A stretch of DNA of 34,314 nucleotides from Planctomycetes bacterium GWF2_42_9 (lineage in GTDB: Bacteria > Planctomycetota > Phycisphaerae > Sedimentisphaerales > UBA12454), in NCBI GenBank assembly GCA_001825675.1, contig MHYA01000080.1, positions 11,797-46,110 of the forward strand, written 5' to 3'. A program made the translations under genes and the position numbers. Below, one piece after another: positions 1-7,936 of the stretch; within the stretch, counting starts at the first letter, position 1; every line of letters starts with the position of its first letter. Under the pieces are notes generated by a model. It was not told where the DNA came from. It ran no database searches and saw only the letters and a list, made by a program, of their open reading frames with translations.

Positions 1-310
1 ATATTTGCTCAATTTCAACGAGGAGTTCGGGTTTTAGCTGGAGTTCGACGCCGAGGTATTTTGCAAGGCCCTGGCGGGTGAGGTCGTCTGCCGTGGGGCC
101 AAGACCGCCTGTAACTATTATGATAGAGGCAACCTGGGCAGCCTGGGCGAAGGTTGCGGCGATTTCGTCGATGTCGTCGGGGACCTGGAATATCTTGGCG
201 GTGGGTATGCCGGCCGCGAAAAGGCGAGAGCTGAGGTAGGCGGCGTTTGTGTCGACTATCTGGCCTGTGATAATTTCATTACCAATGCTGATGATGGCGG
301 CTTTTTTCAT
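1..310 (-). CDS. cinA: CinA-like protein, N-terminal part (cut by window edge)
   Basis: The minus strand opens with ATG at 310 and reads MKKAAIISIGNEIITGQ, followed by VDTNAAYLS and IIVTGGLGPTADDLT. These are hallmark segments of the MoaB/Mog-type molybdopterin-binding fold at the start of CinA proteins (competence/damage-inducible protein A; the family is tied to nicotinamide-nucleotide recycling, with NMN deamidase or ADP-ribose pyrophosphatase activity in studied members). About 103 residues are visible and the rest lies off the left edge, so the C-terminal amidase domain cannot be checked. The stop of the upstream dehydrogenase is only three bases from this start, so the two are probably co-transcribed. 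The gene is absent from simple ORF lists because its stop is outside the window. Confidence 0.88.
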   Translation of the reverse strand, partial: MKKAAIISIGNEIITGQIVDTNAAYLSSRLFAAGIPTAKIFQVPDDIDEIAATFAQAAQVASIIIVTGGLGPTADDLTRQGLAKYLGVELQLKPELLVEIEQI

Positions 311-313
311 GTG

Positions 314-1348
314 TCACATATCAATAATTGCCTTGATAACGCCATCCGCATACGCGGCGACGAGTTCGAAGGCTTCCTGAGTTTTTTCAATCGGGAAATG
401 GTGGGTTAGCATGAAATCGAGGTTTATGGCTTTAGAAGCGAACATATCGATAGCAGGCTTGACGCAGTGGTTCTGGCGGCGGATGTTGATTATGGTCAGT
501 TCCTTGCGTCTGGCTTTATCTATTGCGAAGGAGAGGCGGTCAAATTCGGGGATGCCGACGAGCATTAGTTTGCCGCCGGGTTTAAGGAGTTCGATGGCTT
601 GGTCGACGGTTTCCTGCTGGCCGGCGCATTCGAAAACGGCATCCATGCCGGCGGGCTGGAGTTTGAGGATATCTGAAACTATGTCGCGGTTTTCGGGGCT
701 GGAAGCGTAGATGGCACCAGCTTTTAGGGCGGCAGCGAGGCGGGATTGAATTTTGTCGGTTGCGTAAATTTCGGTTAGGCCGAGGTATTTTGCGGAGGCG
801 ATAGAGCTTAGGCCTATTGGGCCTGATCCCAGGACGGCTATGCTTGAATCGGGGCGGGGCTGTGATTGTTTTAACGCGTAATATCCGATCGAGAGGGGTT
901 CGGAAAGCATTGCCTGCTCTAGAGTTACGTTATTAGGGATTGGGAAGACCGAAGACGCGGGCATTACGATGTATTCGCAGAGGCAGCCGGGGGATTGGCC
1001 TGGGCAACCGAGGAATTTGAGGTTGCGGCAGGTGTTTTCGCGGTTTTTGAGGCATTGGTCGCAGGTGAAGCAGGGGGTGGCGGGGTCGATGGCGACGCGG
1101 GTGCCTGGGGGGAGGTAGAGGACGGCTGGGCCGGTTTTCACGACGGTCGCTGATAATTCGTGGCCTACTGTGAAGGGGTATTGGACGATCTGGGAGCCGA
1201 TGCGGCCGGTGGTGTAATAGTGAACGTCCGAGCCGCAAATGCCTATGCAGGCTACCTTTAGGAGAACCTCGCCGGGAGCGGTGATGGTGGGCATAGGGCG
1301 ATCAACGAGGGCGAGAGTTCTTAATTTTGTTAGTTCAATGGTTTTCAT
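314..1348 (-). CDS. Zinc-dependent alcohol/sorbitol dehydrogenase family protein
   Basis: This 344-residue medium-chain dehydrogenase begins MKTIELTKLRTLALVD. An upstream extension of the frame to 1471 has no family-like sequence, so ATG 1348 is chosen. Visible family marks are GICGSDVHYY (catalytic zinc cysteine), GHELSATV, the structural-zinc cysteine cluster CFTCDQCLKNRENTC, and the Rossmann segment VLGSGPIGLSS followed by ATDK. The relatives named by these motifs are sorbitol/L-iditol, xylitol and threonine dehydrogenases, which oxidise polyol secondary alcohols with NAD(P). It acts in the cytoplasm. No strong ribosome site is visible before the start. It lies three bases ahead of cinA on the same strand. 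The exact substrate cannot be read from sequence. Confidence 0.9.
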   Translation of the reverse strand: MKTIELTKLRTLALVDRPMPTITAPGEVLLKVACIGICGSDVHYYTTGRIGSQIVQYPFTVGHELSATVVKTGPAVLYLPPGTRVAIDPATPCFTCDQCLKNRENTCRNLKFLGCPGQSPGCLCEYIVMPASSVFPIPNNVTLEQAMLSEPLSIGYYALKQSQPRPDSSIAVLGSGPIGLSSIASAKYLGLTEIYATDKIQSRLAAALKAGAIYASSPENRDIVSDILKLQPAGMDAVFECAGQQETVDQAIELLKPGGKLMLVGIPEFDRLSFAIDKARRKELTIINIRRQNHCVKPAIDMFASKAINLDFMLTHHFPIEKTQEAFELVAAYADGVIKAIIDM

Positions 1349-1530
1349 AGTGAGAAAAGAATAGCAGATAATGGGGCCCAGCGGAATAGGTTTGTTGGTT
1401 CTCAAAGTGAATTTTTGGGGGGTACCAGGGGGTGTCCGAGGGTGGTCGCAGGGTTGTAAGAGGGTTATCAATGGGAGTTAAGGGGGTTAATTTTCGTTTA
1501 CATATTCCCAAAAACGCAGTGGGAATTATA

Positions 1531-2433
1531 ATGCGTTCTTTTTTGGTCGGCGTGAGTATGAATTTCTGGATAGTGATGAGTCTTGCGGCTATGGCTGCAA
1601 ATGCGGGCAAGGTGCTTACTATTCGCCGGTTTTGCGGCGGGGTGGATTCTACGCTGCTTGTGCTTTGCTCAAGGGCGCTTTCGGCAGTTGTGCTTTTGCC
1701 GATCCTGTTTGCGACGGGCAATTCTATTCCTCGCTCGGGGCTGTTCTGGGGGGTTGTTGCGATTACGGCGATCATTACGGCAGTGGCAAGCGTGCTGCTG
1801 ACCGAGGCGATAAAAAAAGGTAATATGGCGGCGGTTATGCCTGCTCAGGCGACGGTGCCTATTTTCATGCTGCTTTTTCTTGTTATCGTTTTTGGGGAGC
1901 ATCCCAGCGGGTGTTCAATTTTCTGGACGGCTGCTGCGATGGGATGTTTGGGTGCGACGCTTTATTTTTCATCGCCTGCTAAAACGCATTCAAAGACAAC
2001 GATATTCACGGTGTTTTCAGTTTTCGCGGCGGTACTCTTTGGGATAGGTACGGTGCTTGACCGCACGGCAATCACGGCAGCGGCAGGGGGAGCACTTGCT
2101 TATTCGGCATGCTGGAATTTTGTAAGCGCGGTTATCCTGGGAGTTCAGTGCCAGCGTAAAAAAATTAAATGGTATGTCTCGAAAAAGAATGCTGCGGCGG
2201 TGGCGGTTTTTTCGCTGCTAGCGCTTGGGGCGTTTTTCTGTCAGCAGTATGCGGTACAGCTATCTGCTTCGCTTGCGGGTGGAGTAGTGAATGTGAAAAC
2301 GATAGTTATGCTGCATCTGCCGATAGTGGTGGCGGCGAATTACTTTATATCTTCTGAGAAGTATTCTAAGCGGCTGCTGTTTTTTGGGTTTTTGACGATT
2401 GTTTGCGGAATAGCATTGATAAGAGGAGCTTGA
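1531..2433 (+). CDS. EamA/DMT-family membrane transporter
   Basis: About 300 residues, almost all hydrophobic helices, in two similar halves, as in the drug/metabolite transporter superfamily. The first half carries the typical helix-loop pattern after MNFWIVMSLAAM, then LCSRALSAVVLLP and VLLTEAIKKGNMAAVMP, the end-of-domain signature of EamA proteins. The second half ends in GFLTIVCGIALI. It should be an inner-membrane permease for a small metabolite; the substrate is unknown. The start is uncertain: ATG 1531 has a GGGA about six bases upstream, ATG 1558 is the point where the first membrane helix begins, and the frame stays open back to 1432. It is divergent from the dehydrogenase next door and is a single-gene unit. 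Confidence 0.8.
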   Translation: MRSFLVGVSMNFWIVMSLAAMAANAGKVLTIRRFCGGVDSTLLVLCSRALSAVVLLPILFATGNSIPRSGLFWGVVAITAIITAVASVLLTEAIKKGNMAAVMPAQATVPIFMLLFLVIVFGEHPSGCSIFWTAAAMGCLGATLYFSSPAKTHSKTTIFTVFSVFAAVLFGIGTVLDRTAITAAAGGALAYSACWNFVSAVILGVQCQRKKIKWYVSKKNAAAVAVFSLLALGAFFCQQYAVQLSASLAGGVVNVKTIVMLHLPIVVAANYFISSEKYSKRLLFFGFLTIVCGIALIRGA

Positions 2434-2537
2434 ACTTTAAATGCAGGGTCGATGTTTATGCGATAAGCACTAAGTTCGAATTCCGAAACAAATTTCAAAA
2501 AACAAATTACAAACAAATTGGAAGAGAAAAAAACAGA

Positions 2538-2562
2538 CTGGATCCCCGCTTCGCGGAATGAC
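2538..2562. repeat. Dispersed-repeat-like palindrome, dRS3-like
   Basis: The segment CTGGATCCCCGCTTCGCGGA followed by ATGAC has a CCGC/GCGG hairpin core and closely resembles the CCCGC-TTTCG-CGGGAATGAC type of short dispersed repeat seen in many bacterial genomes (dRS3-like in Neisseria). It lies between two convergent genes. Only one copy is visible here. Confidence 0.5.
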
Positions 2563-2590
2563 AAGCCATTTGTTTCGCACTGGGTTTTCT

Positions 2591-2614
2591 GGTGGGCAAG
2601 AGTACTTGCCCACC
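2591..2614. repeat. Perfect 10-bp hairpin, possible bidirectional terminator or dispersed repeat
   Basis: GGTGGGCAAG, loop AGTA, CTTGCCCACC: a perfect 10-bp stem with a 4-base loop. It lies between the convergent transporter (stop 2433) and glycosyltransferase (stop 2632) genes, where a bidirectional terminator is expected. No run of T follows on either side, so a repeat unit is as likely. Confidence 0.6.
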
Positions 2615-2631
2615 TACGGGTCTGCGGGTTT

Positions 2632-4224
2632 CTAGTTTGTTGCTTTAGAACTAGCTTGCAGTTGTTTCATTTTAGAATATTTTTCGGGGGTCAGGATGAT
2701 GAGCCATTTTTGCCAGGCAAGTTTTACTTTGGTGAATTCGATACCGGCTTGTGACATCATAGAGCATACCGTGTCGGCAGTTTCGGGCTTGCTGGCCAAA
2801 ATCAGCATTGTTTCATTTTCGCCTTCTTTGAGATTGCCCGATATTTCCTCGAATAAATTTTCTGTTTTCATGTAAGTAGGATAAGGGTCTTTTTTCAGGG
2901 TGAGATGCTCTATTATTGCCGGGGTTGCATAAAATATCAAGCCATCCGCTCGCCGGTTTATTGTACAAATTTCGTAATCGCTTTGGGGCACATGTTTTGA
3001 TATTTCCTGCCACAGGGCACGAGAATCCCTTTCTGTGGGATAGATCGCGACGACATATTTTATCAGAACCAGGAACAAGCACCAGATAAGTACAAATCGT
3101 ATGGAACTAAGCAGGACGGGTTTAGTGCTGGAATTCAAGATAAGCATGTCAAGCCTGTCGGACCAAAGTTTTGCACATGCAATCGCGACGGGCGCCAGGA
3201 GTGGCAGAGCATATAACGGCAATTTGGAACTTGCCATACACAAAATAAATAAAGGAATCAGAAACCAACTTACAAGGAACAGTTTTTGATGGTTACTCAC
3301 AAGGCTGAGCCAAAATTCTTTTTTTATGTATCGGGTCAGCGTGCTTGAGGCAGGTTTTTGCAGCCATAAGATGCACCATGGTAACGTACCGGCGATAAGA
3401 ATCATCAAGTAAATATACGAACCGATCAAACCGGGATTTCGTTTGTACTTGCTCGAAACTAATCTACCCCATACCTGATTGTCCCAGAAATAAGAGAAGC
3501 CACCGGCTAAATGGGCTCCGACCCAGATGTACCAGCCTAAACCAATACAAATAAATAATATAATGCTGACGACAATCCATCTGTCAAATATAAATGCTTT
3601 CAATTGCCTGGTGATCGCCAGAAAACCAATCATCCCAGCGAAAGGAATGAAAACGGCCGGTCCTTTGGTGAGAAAGCCTAATCCAAGGGCACAAAAAAGT
3701 ATCATTTTCCAGAGCGAGGCAGAGGGCTTGCCAGCAGTAATACTTTTCCAGAATGCCAGTGCACAAATTGCCGTGAACAGTGCCAGGGGTGTATCGGGGG
3801 TAATAATATTTGCAGCGATAAATGGCGCAATCATCGTTCCATAAACAATTGCCCCCAATACCAACATCCGCCTGTTGCCAAAAATACTTGATGCAAGCAG
3901 GCCGACCGTTAAACATGTGACGAGATAAGACAGGCCATGGAAAAATCTGACTGCGAATTCATTGTGTCCAATAAGTTTAACAGCAGAGATCATTGCCCAA
4001 TATATTACCGGCGGCTTATCAAGAAAGATTTCATCCTCTCCCAGGTATGGAACCAGCATACTGTGCTTATTGAGCATGGTCATTGCGGTGCCAACATAAT
4101 ATCCTTCGTCGGGCTGCCAGAGACCTCTTCGGCCCTGAAATAGAAATGCCAAAATCAGAAGTAGAATGACAACAGAGCAACCGAGGATAATTTTGTTTTT
4201 ATTGGTGAGCGGCAAATTTGTCAA
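2632..4224 (-). CDS. GT39/ArnT-like membrane glycosyltransferase
   Basis: A 530-residue polytopic membrane protein of the dolichyl-phosphate-mannose mannosyltransferase/ArnT type. After an N-terminal helix (about residues 11-29) comes WQPDEGYY with the acidic pair D39-E40 of the first periplasmic loop, then DKPP (69-72), both typical of lipid-phosphate-dependent GT-C enzymes. At least ten more helices follow, then a soluble C-terminal part. Such enzymes move a sugar from a polyprenyl-phosphate donor to lipid A, protein or glycan acceptors; the acceptor here is unknown. The chosen start is TTG at 4224, because no ATG precedes the first helix and an AGGTG ribosome site sits four bases upstream. 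It is more A/T-rich than its neighbours. Confidence 0.85.
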   Translation of the reverse strand: MTNLPLTNKNKIILGCSVVILLLILAFLFQGRRGLWQPDEGYYVGTAMTMLNKHSMLVPYLGEDEIFLDKPPVIYWAMISAVKLIGHNEFAVRFFHGLSYLVTCLTVGLLASSIFGNRRMLVLGAIVYGTMIAPFIAANIITPDTPLALFTAICALAFWKSITAGKPSASLWKMILFCALGLGFLTKGPAVFIPFAGMIGFLAITRQLKAFIFDRWIVVSIILFICIGLGWYIWVGAHLAGGFSYFWDNQVWGRLVSSKYKRNPGLIGSYIYLMILIAGTLPWCILWLQKPASSTLTRYIKKEFWLSLVSNHQKLFLVSWFLIPLFILCMASSKLPLYALPLLAPVAIACAKLWSDRLDMLILNSSTKPVLLSSIRFVLIWCLFLVLIKYVVAIYPTERDSRALWQEISKHVPQSDYEICTINRRADGLIFYATPAIIEHLTLKKDPYPTYMKTENLFEEISGNLKEGENETMLILASKPETADTVCSMMSQAGIEFTKVKLAWQKWLIILTPEKYSKMKQLQASSKATN

Positions 4225-4360
4225 AAAACACCTATTTACGTCAGATTAGAGGCTTATTACTCATTTTAAACCGGCGGGCAAGTATATTCGCAGTTAGGCG
4301 TAGAGGCAAGAGGCAACAGGCGTTCTGGGGGCTGGGAATTGAGGGCGCAATCCAGCTTAA

Positions 4361-4951
4361 TTAATCGGTTGGGTGGAAATAGTAATCGGGTTCGTTGCCG
4401 GGTTTCCATTTTATGTTGCAGCCCATTGAGGGTTTTTGCATGGTTGGTATGGGTCTGTATGCCAGGACTGCGTCCATCGCGGTGCGGAGGTCGCGGCCTG
4501 TTATGGGGATGTTCTTGCCTGGGCGGCTGTCGTCGAACTGGCCCCGGTAGACGAGTTTTAACTGGGCATCGAAGAGGAAAAAATCCGGGGTGCAGGCGGC
4601 GTGGTAGATTTTTGCGACGGCCTGGGACTCGTCGATGAGGTATGGGAAGGTGAAGCAGAGGCGGTCGGCCTGGCGGGCCATGTTGTCGGGACTGTCGTCG
4701 GGATAGGTGGCGAAGTCATTGGAATTAATCGCGATAACGGATATGTATTTCTGTTGATACTCTGCGCAGACCTGGACGAGGACGTTTTGGATGTGCTTTA
4801 CGAAGGGGCAATGGTTGCAAATGAACATTATCAGGAGTCCTTTTGAACCCTCGACGTCGGCAAGCGACCAGATGCGGCCACGGATGTCGGGCAGGTGAAA
4901 ATCGGGAGCTTCTACGCCGAGAGCAAGCATTGTGGATGCAGTTAAGGTCAT
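4361..4951 (-). CDS. Thioredoxin-like (AhpC/TSA-type) protein
   Basis: 196 residues with the thioredoxin fold. APDFHLPDIRGR is the typical strand before the AhpC/TSA domain. FICNHCPFVKH carries the CxxC redox site (about residues 45-48), and AACTPDFFLFD holds the cis-proline. The CNHCPFV variety is a widespread family of thioredoxin-domain proteins of unknown partner, often annotated only as thioredoxin family protein. No signal peptide is evident, so a cytoplasmic redox or peroxidase role is likely. Start ATG 4951 is followed by a short lead MTLTASTMLALGVEAPDF; the internal ATG (MLALGVEAPDF) is an alternative. Confidence 0.85.
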   Translation of the reverse strand: MTLTASTMLALGVEAPDFHLPDIRGRIWSLADVEGSKGLLIMFICNHCPFVKHIQNVLVQVCAEYQQKYISVIAINSNDFATYPDDSPDNMARQADRLCFTFPYLIDESQAVAKIYHAACTPDFFLFDAQLKLVYRGQFDDSRPGKNIPITGRDLRTAMDAVLAYRPIPTMQKPSMGCNIKWKPGNEPDYYFHPTD

Positions 4952-5332
4952 TTGAGTCCCTCCCCAAATTTAATTAAAATTCGAAATCCGAAGCTCGAAA
5001 TTCAAAGTTAAAAGCAGCTACCCCCCAATCAGGTTTTATTATAGATAAGTGGTCCGATAAAAGTAAATAGGGAAAATCGGGGAGAGCCGGCGGGAAATAA
5101 CAAACAAAATGTAAATATCCCGACGGTATATGTCGAATGAAGTTATTTGACGACAGGAATTTGCCAGTAAGCGCCTTGGGCGACTAATTTAGTTTAATTC
5201 GAAAGAGCTGGCGGGTATAATTTGTGGACTTTACGAGATGCGGCTCTATGGGATGTAACTTTTATGGGTTAGGTGCGTAGAACAAAGGTGCTACCGGATA
5301 TTTTAATTTAGTTTTGGGGGCAAGGAGCGAAT
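4952..5332. other. Intergenic region upstream of glmS
   Basis: 381 bases with no credible gene. It contains a degenerate TCGAA/TCCGAA stretch at about 4977-5005 that echoes one at 2473-2490, a possible promoter at 5193-5221, and a short GCGCC-TTG-GGCG dyad near 5171. No glmS ribozyme core was recognised. Confidence 0.6.
5193..5221 (+). promoter_or_regulatory. Candidate promoter for glmS
   Basis: A perfect TATAAT at 5216-5221 with a weak -35 (TTTAAT, 5193-5198) at 17-base spacing, about 110 bases upstream of the glmS start. The -10 is convincing and the -35 is poor. Confidence 0.4.
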
Positions 5333-7198
5333 ATGTGCGGAATAGTGGCTTATCTTGGCAATCAGGTTGCGCAGCCGATCCTTATTGAGGGTTTGAAAAG
5401 GCTTGAATATCGCGGGTATGACTCGGCGGGTGTGGGGCTTTTGAAGAATGGGAAGCTGTTGCTTTCGCGGTCAGTGGGCAGGATAAGCGCACTTGAGAGC
5501 ATGCTGGCGGACCATGACGGGGAGACGCTGGGGATAGGGCATACCAGGTGGGCTACTCACGGAGGACCCAGTGAGAAGAATGCGCATCCGCATGTGGATT
5601 TTTCGGGCAAAATAGCGGTGGTGCATAACGGAATTATCGAAAACTACGCGACGCTTAAGAAATGGCTTATCTCGGAAGGGTGCGATTTCAAGAGCGAGAC
5701 CGATACCGAGGTGGTTTCGAATTTGATAGGGTATTTTTATAAGAACGTCGACGGGTCCGGCGGTAAGCGGCCAAGCGACGGGCAGAACAAATTTGAGTGG
5801 GCGGTGCAGCGAGCGCTGAATGAAATTCACGGGACGTACGGTCTGGCGATAATATGCACGGACTTTGATAACATGATGATCGGGGCCAAGAAGGGCAGCC
5901 CGCTGATACTGGGAGTGGGGGAGAATGAATATATACTGGCATCGGATGCGTCGGCTATTGTAAAACATACAAAGCAGGCGATCTACCTTGCTGATAACGA
6001 AATGGTGATCATCACGAGCGATGGCTTTAGAACCAAGACGATCGATAACGTGGTGGTGTCGAAGGACGTAAAGGAAATCGAATTTTCGCTGGAGGCGATC
6101 GAACTGGGCGGGTTTGAGCATTTCATGCTCAAGGAAATTTTCGAGCAGCCGCAATGTTTGACGACGTGTCTTGGCGGAAGGCTTGATATAAAGAATAACC
6201 GCGTGGTGCTTGGCGGGATAGCGGCGCAATTGCGTGAACTGTCGCGGACGCGGCGCGTGATACTTACGGCTTGCGGGACGGCGTGGCATGCGTGTCTTGT
6301 TGGAGAATTCCTGATCGAGCAGCTTGCGAGGATACCGGCAGAGACGGAGTACGCAAGTGAGTTTCGGTATCGCAATCCAATCATCGAGGACGGGACTGTT
6401 GTTATCGCTGTGAGCCAGTCTGGCGAGACGGCTGATACGCTTGCCGCGGTGGAACAGGCAAAGGAGCGCGGAGCGACGGTGCTGGGGATAGTGAACGCGG
6501 TAGGATCGACAATAGCGAGGCAGACGGACAGCGGGGTTTATCTGCATGTCGGGCCGGAAATAGGCGTTGCTTCGACGAAGGCGTTTACGGCGCAGGTTGC
6601 GGTGCTGGCGATGATAGCGATAGAGCTTGGCCGGCGGCGGAATTTGAGCCATGATGAGACGGCAGGTTATATTCGCGAACTGGCGTCGATACCGGAGAAG
6701 ATAAAAACGGTGCTGGAGCAGTCGGATCATATACGCGAGATAGCTAAGGCGAATATCGACAGGAATAACTGGCTGTTCCTTGGCCGTGGGTTCAATTACC
6801 CGGTGGCACTGGAAGGGGCGCTGAAGCTTAAGGAAATCAGTTATATACATGCTGAGGGGCTGCCGGCGGCGGAAATGAAGCATGGGCCAATCGCTCTGAT
6901 AACCAACGGGATGCCGGCGGTGTTTATCGCGACGAAGTGTTCACAGTATCACAAGATAATCGGAAATATTGAAGAGGTGCGGGCGAGGGGCGGCAAGACG
7001 ATAGTGGTAGGCACCGAGGGTGACGAGAATATCAGGAATTACGCGGATTATCTTATAACGGTGCCGGATGTGGCGGATGTGCTTCAGCCGATGGTGACGG
7101 TATTGCCACTGCAATTGCTGGCGTATCATGCGGCGGTACTGAGAGGGCATGATGTGGATAAGCCCAGGAATTTGGCGAAGAGCGTGACCGTAGAGTAA
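5333..7198 (+). CDS. glmS: Glutamine--fructose-6-phosphate aminotransferase (isomerizing)
   Basis: 621 residues, the usual length for GlmS, which makes glucosamine-6-phosphate from fructose-6-phosphate and glutamine, the entry to amino-sugar and cell-wall precursors. It begins MCGIVAYLGN, with Cys2 as the N-terminal nucleophile of the glutaminase domain, followed by RLEYRGYDSAGVG, GHTRWATHG and HNGIIENY. Two SIS sugar-isomerase domains follow (from about residue 300 and about 470), with CGTAWHA, SQSGETADT, STKAFTAQ and AEGLPAAEMKHGPIALI. It ends in KPRNLAKSVTVE, as the family does. A strong AAGGAG precedes the ATG. It is a cytoplasmic housekeeping gene, and its 3' end borders a decayed mobile element. 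Confidence 0.97.
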   Translation: MCGIVAYLGNQVAQPILIEGLKRLEYRGYDSAGVGLLKNGKLLLSRSVGRISALESMLADHDGETLGIGHTRWATHGGPSEKNAHPHVDFSGKIAVVHNGIIENYATLKKWLISEGCDFKSETDTEVVSNLIGYFYKNVDGSGGKRPSDGQNKFEWAVQRALNEIHGTYGLAIICTDFDNMMIGAKKGSPLILGVGENEYILASDASAIVKHTKQAIYLADNEMVIITSDGFRTKTIDNVVVSKDVKEIEFSLEAIELGGFEHFMLKEIFEQPQCLTTCLGGRLDIKNNRVVLGGIAAQLRELSRTRRVILTACGTAWHACLVGEFLIEQLARIPAETEYASEFRYRNPIIEDGTVVIAVSQSGETADTLAAVEQAKERGATVLGIVNAVGSTIARQTDSGVYLHVGPEIGVASTKAFTAQVAVLAMIAIELGRRRNLSHDETAGYIRELASIPEKIKTVLEQSDHIREIAKANIDRNNWLFLGRGFNYPVALEGALKLKEISYIHAEGLPAAEMKHGPIALITNGMPAVFIATKCSQYHKIIGNIEEVRARGGKTIVVGTEGDENIRNYADYLITVPDVADVLQPMVTVLPLQLLAYHAAVLRGHDVDKPRNLAKSVTVE

Positions 7199-7203
7199 AG
7201 GAA

Positions 7204-7566
7204 CACCTGAGGCATTCTATTTGGGAATGCGAGGACCGGAATATCACTGTAAGGTACTTCTTGCGTGACAACGATTCTTGCTACTCAGGAGAGTGTGATT
7301 TACTATTGAAATCTGCCGGAATTGAGACTGTGTGTATGCCATTACAGGCTCCCAATGCAAATTCTCACGCAGAACGGTTTGATCGAATAATGCGAAAAGA
7401 ATTTTGCGGCGGATTGTTGAAAAGCTATCACCGAGCTGCGTAATTTTCCGTGCAGTTGAAAATATAATTACGGGTGCATTTGAGTGTTTGTACCACACGG
7501 CCAAAACAGAAATAGACTCCAGCAGCGATAAACCTGCGGAGCTTTCTGTCTCGGCATCGCCCTGAC
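7204..7566 (+). pseudogene. Decayed DDE (rve) transposase, 3' part
   Basis: A reading frame that begins immediately behind glmS, without a start codon, contains NITVRYFLRDNDSCYSGECD, LLLKSAGIETV, QAPNANSHAERF and IMRKEF. These match the second half of the integrase-core catalytic domain of IS481/IS3-like transposases: the second Asp in RDND and the catalytic Glu in HAERF. The frame stops at 7443. A later frame from 7491 reads YHTAKTEIDSSSDKPAE, which resembles the YHxxRxHxSLDKxxPE tail of the same proteins, so the gene has both lost its 5' half and suffered a frameshift or internal deletion. No terminal repeats were found. The remnant is inactive. Confidence 0.7.
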
Positions 7567-7773
7567 GCTCAGGTTGCTTTCCAGCAGAGCCTTATCCTTC
7601 AGAGCGATACGGACAAAGTAATTCAAATGAACTATAATGGCAAACGTGAATTGCTGCTGCGTAGCGTATTACGCAACGAATCGTTATGGCCGTTTACACA
7701 GTTAAATGAACAGACCCGCGTTCTTTCATACAGCTTGCTTAATCATAACTCTCAGGAGGTTATGAAATGGCTT

Positions 7774-7934
7774 CTAGAGCAGTTTAAGCTATCCTGCTCT
7801 GGTTCTGGCTACTGCAAACTCGCAATACGGCGTTCGGCTGCATCGAAAATGAAGGACATTTCCTGCTTCGCCGTCCTTGTCTTGCGAGTTTTCGCTACGC
7901 CATAACCAGAGCATTATATCTTAAAATGCTCTAG
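7774..7934. mobile_element. 161-bp compound palindrome, MITE-like element
   Basis: The left arm starting CTAGAGCAGTTTAAGCTATC and the reverse complement of the right arm starting CTAGAGCATTTTAAGATATA match over roughly 60 positions with few differences, including CTCTGGTT, ACTCGCAA and GGCG. Each outer arm is itself a hairpin (AGAGCA-13 bases-TGCTCT). Both ends carry CTAG, consistent with insertion into a TA inside CTAG as in IS630/Tc1-like MITEs (inference). It lies directly beyond the stop of the GH4 gene (TAA at 7937-7939, minus), so it may also act as that gene's terminator. No transposase is encoded. Confidence 0.65.
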
Positions 7935-7936
7935 AT

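Noticed and set aside
933-1238. Minus-strand frame rich in Arg-Pro-His within the dehydrogenase
   Set aside because: Out-of-frame reading of the zinc dehydrogenase gene.
5150-5332. Possible glmS ribozyme, because AAGCGCC occurs upstream of glmS
   Set aside because: The conserved core after AGCGCC and the later GACGAGG-type segment are absent, and the distance to the start is filled with unrelated sequence.
5471-6883. Long minus-strand open frame (470 codons) opposite glmS
   Set aside because: Arginine/histidine-rich shadow of a clearly real glmS, with no family motifs or ribosome site.
7627-7905. 92-codon open frame on the plus strand
   Set aside because: Its second half runs into the palindromic element, it shows no recognisable protein pattern and it has no ribosome site.
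7199-7936. Active Tn7-like element behind glmS
   Set aside because: No TnsA, B, C or D genes or Tn7 end repeats were seen; the transposase piece is IS481/IS3-like and broken.
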